Shown here in pieces: positions 58,959 to 64,000 of a DNA stretch of 64,000 nucleotides. Under the pieces are notes generated by a model, which was not told the origin of the DNA, did not search any database, and was given only the letters and a program-made list of their open reading frames with translations. The position numbers and the translations under genes are program-made. Each line of letters starts with the position of its first letter. The first letter of the stretch is position 1. The DNA is from Rhodoferax sp. (GTDB lineage: Bacteria; Pseudomonadota; Gammaproteobacteria; Burkholderiales; Burkholderiaceae_C), in assembly GCA_030682475.1 (NCBI GenBank), contig JAUXOA010000074.1:27430-91429 (forward strand), given 5' to 3'.

Positions 58959-59941
58959 CTGAACCCCTGCTGCAGCTGGACCAGGTGACCCGCAGCTATG
59001 CCTTGCCACGGCAGCGGCTTTGGGCCGCGCCGCCGCTGGTGCACGCTTTGCATGGGGTGAGCCTGCGCATGACAAGCGGAAAAAGCCTGGGTCTGGTCGG
59101 CGAGTCCGGTTCCGGCAAGTCCACCCTGGCGCGTCTGGTGATGGCGCTGGAGTCACCGACGACCGGCTCGGTCCATCTGCTCGGGCAAGAACTGCATCAG
59201 CTCAGCCCCGCCGCCTTGCGCGCTGCGCGGCGCAACTTCCAGATGGTGTTTCAGGACCCCTACGGTTCGCTCGACCCGCGCCAGACGGTGGAGCGCATCG
59301 TCACCGAACCGCTAGCCGCGCTGGGCGACACCAGCGCGTTCGACATGCGCGCCATGGCCATGGAAGTTCTTGAGTCGGTCGGCCTGCGCAGCGCTGACCT
59401 GAGCAAGTACCCGCATGAGTTCTCAGGCGGCCAGCGCCAGCGCGTGGCGATCGCCCGCGCCCTCATCACGCGCCCCAGACTGATCGTGGCCGACGAGCCG
59501 GTCAGCGCCTTGGACGTCTCGGTCCAGGCCCAGGTCCTCAACCTGATGCAGGATCTGGCGCAACAATTTGGCGTCACTTATCTGCTCATCAGCCATGATT
59601 TGGCCGTGGTCAATCACCTGTGCGAAGAAGTTGCTGTTATCTACCAGGGGCGCATTGTGGAGCAAGGCTCCCCGCTGACGCTGTTCCGTGCCGCCGCCCA
59701 TCCCTACACCCGTGCACTGCTGGACGCGGTACCCCGTATGACCCCCAACCCGACACCGGGCCAAAGGAAACGCACCCTCATGGTCGCGCCGCGCCAGCAT
59801 CCTGCCACCGCCTGTCCTTATGCCCCGCGCTGCCCGCAGGCACAAGCACTGTGTGACCTACAGCGGCCTGAACTCAGGGCGGTGAGCGAGGGACATCAGG
59901 TAGCCTGCCATTTTGGAGCCGCTCCTGCGCTGCTCCCCTGA
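58955..59941 (+). CDS. ABC transporter ATPase (DppF-like)
   Basis: 328 residues; the ATG overlaps the DppD-like stop (ATGA). Walker A GESGSGKSTLARLV, signature [15 protein letters not shown], Walker B LIVADEPVSALD, and LLISHDLAVVNHL. The C-terminal Cys-rich segment is ACPYAPRCPQAQALCD. It is the second ATPase of the importer heterodimer. Confidence 0.94.
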   Translation: MTEPLLQLDQVTRSYALPRQRLWAAPPLVHALHGVSLRMTSGKSLGLVGESGSGKSTLARLVMALESPTTGSVHLLGQELHQLSPAALRAARRNFQMVFQDPYGSLDPRQTVERIVTEPLAALGDTSAFDMRAMAMEVLESVGLRSADLSKYPHEFSGGQRQRVAIARALITRPRLIVADEPVSALDVSVQAQVLNLMQDLAQQFGVTYLLISHDLAVVNHLCEEVAVIYQGRIVEQGSPLTLFRAAAHPYTRALLDAVPRMTPNPTPGQRKRTLMVAPRQHPATACPYAPRCPQAQALCDLQRPELRAVSEGHQVACHFGAAPALLP

Positions 59942-60020
59942 GGGCGGCAATGGTATGGTTCGACTGGTTGCAGTGCCGTGTTTTGGTTCAGAACCCAATT
60001 TTTTGACAGGAGAAGTCAGC

Positions 60021-61514
60021 ATGATCAATCGTCGTTACATCCTCAACTCTGCGGCCGCCAGTGCGGCGCTGGCCGCGCTGCCATTGACTGCCACAGCGCA
60101 AGCTAAAAAAGACAGCGTGGTGCTGGCCATGGCGCTGGAGCCGCCCGGACTCGACCCCACTGCCGGGGCGGCATCTGCCATTGCGGAAATCGTGCAATAC
60201 AACCTGTTCGAGACCCTGACCAAAATCAACTCTGACGGCACCGTCTCGCCGCTGCTGGCCGAGAGCTGGGAAGTGTCGCCCGATCTTAAAACCTACACCT
60301 TCAAACTGCGCAAGGGTGTGAAGTTCCAGAACGGGGAAGCTTTCAATGCCAGCAGCGTGAAGTTTTCGTTCGAGCGCGCGGGTGCCGAGAAAAGCACCAA
60401 CAAGGACAAACGTACTTTTGCCAGCATGGACAGCGTGGCGGTGATTGACGAGCACACCGTCGTCATCCTCAATAAATCACTCGACCCCGACTTTTTGTTC
60501 TTGATGGGACAGGCCACCGCCATCATCGTGGAGCCCAAAAGCGTGGACAGCAATGCCACCAGGCCGGTTGGCACAGGCCCTTACCAACTGGCGGCCTGGA
60601 ACAAGGGTTCTTCCGTCACTTTAGCCAAGTGGGAGGGCTACCGGAGTGCTGCCAGCATCAAGATGAGACGAGTCACTTTCCGCTTTATCAGCGATCCGGC
60701 GGCCCAGGTTGCCGCCCTGCTGGCGGGCGATGTCGATGCCTTCCCCCGCGTCACACCGCGCAGCGTGCCGCAATTCAAAACCAACGCCAGGTTCCAGGTG
60801 CTGGTGAGCGGCTCGCGCGCCAAGACCATTCTGGCCATCAACAACAAGAAAAAACCACTCGATGATGTGCGTGTGCGCCGTGCCATTGCCGCCGCGATTG
60901 ACCGCCAGGCCGTGATTGAGGGCGCGGGCGACGGCTATGGCGCGCCGATTGGCAGCCACTATGTGCCCGGGGCATTTGGCTATGTCGACACCACCGGCAT
61001 CAACCCGTTCAACATCGAAAAAGCCAAGGCCCTGCTGGCCGAGGCAGGCATCAAGACGCCTTTGGAGTTGAGCCTGAAATTGCCACCCCCACCCTATGCA
61101 CGCCAGGGCGGCGAAGTGATTGCCGCCCAACTGGCCAAGATCGGCATCGTGGCCAAAATCGAGAATGTGGAGTGGGCCCAGTGGCTCAGCGGCACCTACA
61201 CCAACAAGAACTACGACCTCACCATCATCTCGCACGTAGAGCCGTTTGACCTGGGCAACTTCGCCAAGACCGGCTACTACTGGGGTTACGAATCGCCCCA
61301 GTTCAACGCCTTGTTCGACAAGATTCAGAATGCGCCACGTGCGGCAGATCGCGCCAAGTTGCTGGGTGACGCGCAGCGCATGCTGGCCAACGATTCGGTG
61401 CATGCCTTTTTGTACCAGCCGCAATGGATCACGGTGGCCAACAAAAACCTCAAAGGGCTGTGGAAGAACATGCCGATTTTTGTCAACGACCTGGCCACGC
61501 TATCGTGGTCGTGA
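60021..61514 (+). CDS. Peptide-type ABC transporter substrate-binding protein (SBP_bac_5)
   Basis: 497 residues from MINRRYILNSAAASAALAAL, after CAGGAG. The RRYILNSA start is twin-arginine-like, with a signal peptide ending TATAQA. SBP_bac_5 marks include LAESWEVSPDLKTYTFKLRK and VRRAIAAAIDR. It captures the substrate in the periplasm for the permeases. The downstream amidase suggests an amide- or amino-acyl-linked substrate (inference). The open frame to 59913 is an artefact. Confidence 0.93.
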   Translation: MINRRYILNSAAASAALAALPLTATAQAKKDSVVLAMALEPPGLDPTAGAASAIAEIVQYNLFETLTKINSDGTVSPLLAESWEVSPDLKTYTFKLRKGVKFQNGEAFNASSVKFSFERAGAEKSTNKDKRTFASMDSVAVIDEHTVVILNKSLDPDFLFLMGQATAIIVEPKSVDSNATRPVGTGPYQLAAWNKGSSVTLAKWEGYRSAASIKMRRVTFRFISDPAAQVAALLAGDVDAFPRVTPRSVPQFKTNARFQVLVSGSRAKTILAINNKKKPLDDVRVRRAIAAAIDRQAVIEGAGDGYGAPIGSHYVPGAFGYVDTTGINPFNIEKAKALLAEAGIKTPLELSLKLPPPPYARQGGEVIAAQLAKIGIVAKIENVEWAQWLSGTYTNKNYDLTIISHVEPFDLGNFAKTGYYWGYESPQFNALFDKIQNAPRAADRAKLLGDAQRMLANDSVHAFLYQPQWITVANKNLKGLWKNMPIFVNDLATLSWS

Positions 61515-62914
61515 GGCTGCATGAGCTCGGCGCCCACGCCCTGATCGCGGCCTACCGTCAACGCGCGCTCTCACCGGTGGAGGTGGCTCAATCGGTGCTT
61601 GACCACATTGAGCGCTGGGAGCCGCACCTCCATGCCACTTATCTGTTGCGTCCGGACGCGGTGCTGGCACAGGCACGGGCCTCCGAGGCGCGCTGGCAAC
61701 GCAGCGAGCCTTGTGGGGCGCTGGACGGCGTGCCTGTCACCATCAAGGAAAACATAGCCACCCGGGGCGACCCGATGCCGCTGGGAACCCTGGCTACCGA
61801 GCTGACGCCCGCAGCAGCCAACGCGCCGCCGGCACAGCGCCTGTTGGAGGCCGGTGCCGTCATGGTGTGCAAGACCAGCATGCCCGACTACGGCATGCTC
61901 TCCAGCGGTTTGTCCAGCTTTCACCCGCTGGCGCGCAACCCCTGGGACCTGAGCAAAACGCCCGGCGGCTCCAGCGCAGGCGGTGGGGCGGCCGCCGCAG
62001 CAGGCTATGGCCCGCTGCACATCGGCACCGACATTGGCGGCTCGCTGCGTCTGCCGGCCGGTTGGTGCGGCATTTTCAGCCTCAAGCCGAGTCTGGGCCG
62101 CATCCCGATTGATCCACCCACCACCGGTCGCGCGGCCGGCCCCATGACGCGCACCGTAGCGGACGCGGCTTTGATGATGCAGGTGCTGTCGCTGCCGGAT
62201 GCACGCGACAGCATGAGCCTGCCGTACCAGGCCATCGCCTGGGACCAGTTTGACGAAGGCGTGGACAGACTGCGCGGACTCAGGATCGGCTTGTTGCTGG
62301 AGGCTGGTTGCGGCCTGCCGGTGGAGCCCGAAGTGCGCGCCGCCATTGAACACGCTGCGCATATTTTTGAGCGCGCTGGTGCCAGCATCGAGCCGATGTC
62401 ACCGTTCATGACGCAGGCCATGCTGGCTGGCATGGACCACGCATGGCGCATGCGCTCGCACCTTGAACTGTCCAATCTCCCGGCTTCCAAAAAAGCCAGC
62501 GTACTGCCTTACATCCAGCAATGGGCTGACAGCGCGGCGGGCATGAGCGGGCCGCAGGTGTTCACGGCCATCAACCAGTTTCATGCCACGCGTGTGACCA
62601 CGGTGCGCGCCTGCCAGCTATTTGATTATGTAATCTCGCCCACTTCACCCATGCCAGCTTTTGCGGCCGAGCTGCCCTCGCCCACCAACGACCCGCTGCG
62701 TCCGCTGGAGCACATCGGCTTCACCGTGCCTTACAACATGTCGGAGCAACCGGCCGCCTCGATCAACTGCGGCTATACCGAAAGCGGCTTGCCGATCGGC
62801 CTGCAGATTGCCGGCCGACGCTTTGATGATCTGGGCGTGTTGCAGGTGTCGCGGGCTTTTGAGTTGCTGCGCGATCCGCAGCGACCGTGGCCCCAAGCGC
62901 CAATTCAACTCTGA
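61511..62914 (+). CDS. Amidase signature enzyme
   Basis: 467 residues with a GTG start that overlaps the binding-protein stop (GTGA); another GTG at 61505 is possible. The catalytic triad sits in GVPVTIKENIA (Lys), PGGSSAGGGAAAA (Ser) and GTDIGGSLRLPA (nucleophilic Ser). This family hydrolyses amides. It is the last gene of the transporter operon and probably acts on the imported compound. It has no signal peptide, so it is cytoplasmic. Confidence 0.9.
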   Translation: MRLHELGAHALIAAYRQRALSPVEVAQSVLDHIERWEPHLHATYLLRPDAVLAQARASEARWQRSEPCGALDGVPVTIKENIATRGDPMPLGTLATELTPAAANAPPAQRLLEAGAVMVCKTSMPDYGMLSSGLSSFHPLARNPWDLSKTPGGSSAGGGAAAAAGYGPLHIGTDIGGSLRLPAGWCGIFSLKPSLGRIPIDPPTTGRAAGPMTRTVADAALMMQVLSLPDARDSMSLPYQAIAWDQFDEGVDRLRGLRIGLLLEAGCGLPVEPEVRAAIEHAAHIFERAGASIEPMSPFMTQAMLAGMDHAWRMRSHLELSNLPASKKASVLPYIQQWADSAAGMSGPQVFTAINQFHATRVTTVRACQLFDYVISPTSPMPAFAAELPSPTNDPLRPLEHIGFTVPYNMSEQPAASINCGYTESGLPIGLQIAGRRFDDLGVLQVSRAFELLRDPQRPWPQAPIQL

Positions 62915-63017
62915 GCCACCTGCGCAGCGTGTTGCGCGACAAACCAGTTTGTGCCTGCCTAAAAATCAGGCAGAGCCACTAAAACATCGGGGTCAGTTTT
63001 GGGTCGGCGTCAACAAT

Positions 63018-63850
63018 TCACTTCCAACATTCAACCACCGTCGTCCACTTCCTCGCCTCATCTGCCAGGTTGGCGGTGTTCTTGTTGAAGGACATGAGCC
63101 CGCCCGTGGCGTAATCGACCTTGTGGGCGTCGAGGAACGACTTGAGTGTCTGGCCGCCGACAGCAAAGTTCACGTTCTGCCCAACCTGCCCGGTGGTCTT
63201 CGCCATCCTGGCGTCGGAAAGTTTCATCGACACCACGCCAACCACTTCGCCCTTTTTGTTCAGCACCGGGCTGCCACTGAACCCGGCTGAATCGGGGCGG
63301 TGATCTGAATCTGGTTGGTGTTGTTGCCGAGGCCTGTCAGTGCGCTCACCAAGCCTGGTGTGAGATTGCCGCCTGACGACAGCAACGCATTGAGCGGGAA
63401 CCCGAACACCACGATGTCATCGCCTTGGCGCAGTTTGGCCGGATCGGCGTTGATCGTCGCCGTGGCATTGACCGTGCCTGGAACCTGAAGCAGCGCAAGA
63501 TCATTCACCACATCCGACGTGCTGACCTTAACCACCCCGTCACGACCTTCGACACGAAGCTCTTTGCATCCGTCAATGACGTGATGGTTGGTGATGGCCT
63601 GCCCCGCCTTGCCGATGATAAAGGCGGTGCCGGCTCCCTGCTTGGTTAGCACACCTGGTGTGCTTGTATTCGCAGCGGCAGGCCTGCCTTCACGCACGAG
63701 AATCTGCCCCATCTTCCAGTTGGACGAGAGGCGTTGAGCTTCGGCCTTTTCTATGGAAGATAGCCTGGCTTCGTATAGATCCCGGTTGATAACGGCAATT
63801 TCTGCCTCAACACCTGCAGCCCTGCCTGCAGCCAAATTTCCATACTCCAT
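63018..63850 (-). pseudogene. Trypsin-like serine protease, broken
   Basis: Two frames on the minus strand together encode a Tryp_2/DegP-like domain. The first has GAGTAFIIGKAGQAITNHHV (catalytic His), DLALLQ (catalytic Asp) and ends in PIQPGS. The second begins ...GSPVLNKKGEVVGVVSMKLS. One base is missing at about 63268-63275, exactly at the GNSGSP-type nucleophile Ser motif. The 5' part reads into IS3-family sequence and the true start is not visible. It was probably an exported or periplasmic protease fragment, now inactive. The junction with the element is approximate. Confidence 0.8.
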
Positions 63851-64000
63851 AGGCGGCCCATTATGCGGACTTCCTGTCTTGCTGCTGGGCCGCGATCCAG
63901 CGTTGCTCAAACGTCATCGGGCTGACGTAGCCCAACGTCGAGTGCAATCTCTTGTGGTTGTAAAAAGTTAGCCAGTCAATCACCTCGTCCATGGCCTCGC
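63851..64000 (-). mobile_element. IS3-family insertion sequence, transposase 3' end (partial)
   Basis: The minus strand encodes EAMDEVIDWLTFYNHKRLHS, TLGYVSPMTFEQRW, IAAQQQDRKSA and a TAA stop at 63861-63863. This is the C-terminal end of an IS3-family OrfB integrase-type transposase (the last conserved YNHKRLHSTLGY block). The rest lies beyond the window. The IS edge beside the protease fragment is not resolved. Confidence 0.88.

Overview
The window looks like chromosomal DNA of a betaproteobacterium of the Comamonadaceae (Rhodoferax/Polaromonas-like). The grounds are GC-rich protein-rich DNA, the conserved blocks gmk-rpoZ-spoT, ispE-tRNA(Gln)-prs-rplY-pth, recX-recA and lolB-ispE, a fused isobutyryl-CoA mutase (IcmF) and a TRAP transporter. 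It also carries many short REP-like palindromes, which I recall as typical of this group. The species call is inference. Almost all genes are ordinary housekeeping or metabolic genes.

Layout. 1-6.0 kb (minus): an O-antigen ligase/PglL-like membrane protein running off the edge, a type IV pilin with a sigma-54 promoter, a GAF-containing GspE/PilB-type ATPase, an FHA protein and a PP2C phosphatase. 6.0-9.0 kb: TerC-like protein and succinyl-CoA synthetase (sucCD). 9.1-13.7 kb: argC, a restriction-modification pair that looks acquired, recX and recA with a LexA box. 13.6-20.3 kb: a MarR regulator, a TctD/TctE-like two-component pair, two DEAD-box helicases (dbpA, rhlE-like), an OB-fold lipoprotein and two small genes. 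20.3-25.2 kb: a lone HNH-like gene between two large palindromes, then icmF carrying an in-frame REP insertion. 25.2-32.5 kb: TRAP transporter, an MBL-rhodanese fusion, coaX and an M20 amidohydrolase. 32.6-41.6 kb: tRNA-Arg, greB, spoT, rpoZ, gmk, yicC, a Ser/Thr kinase plus PP2C phosphatase, rdgB, hemW and tRNA-Ser. 41.8-49.1 kb: a HigB/HigA-type toxin-antitoxin pair with a frameshifted toxin, tRNA-Met, hrcA, nadK, recN, rapZ, mutY and mutM. 49.1-56.0 kb: a TPR protein, lolB, ispE, tRNA-Gln, prs, rplY, pth, a DUF4124-like protein and a ferredoxin. 56.1-62.9 kb: a peptide-type ABC transporter operon ending in an amidase. 63.0-64.0 kb: a broken trypsin-like protease beside the end of an IS3-family element.

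How the genes work together. The pilin, ATPase, FHA and PP2C genes suggest a pilus or secretion function under phospho-threonine control. A second kinase/phosphatase pair lies about 33 kb away and could supply the phosphorylation (inference). recA, recX, recN, mutY, mutM and two helicases are genome-maintenance genes spread through the window. The strongest unusual signal is the set of at least three REP-like families. They sit at stop codons, between operon genes, in front of start codons and once inside a coding sequence. Several start codons here should not be taken from the longest open frame, because translated REP sequence extends the frames of ispE, rplY and hemW.
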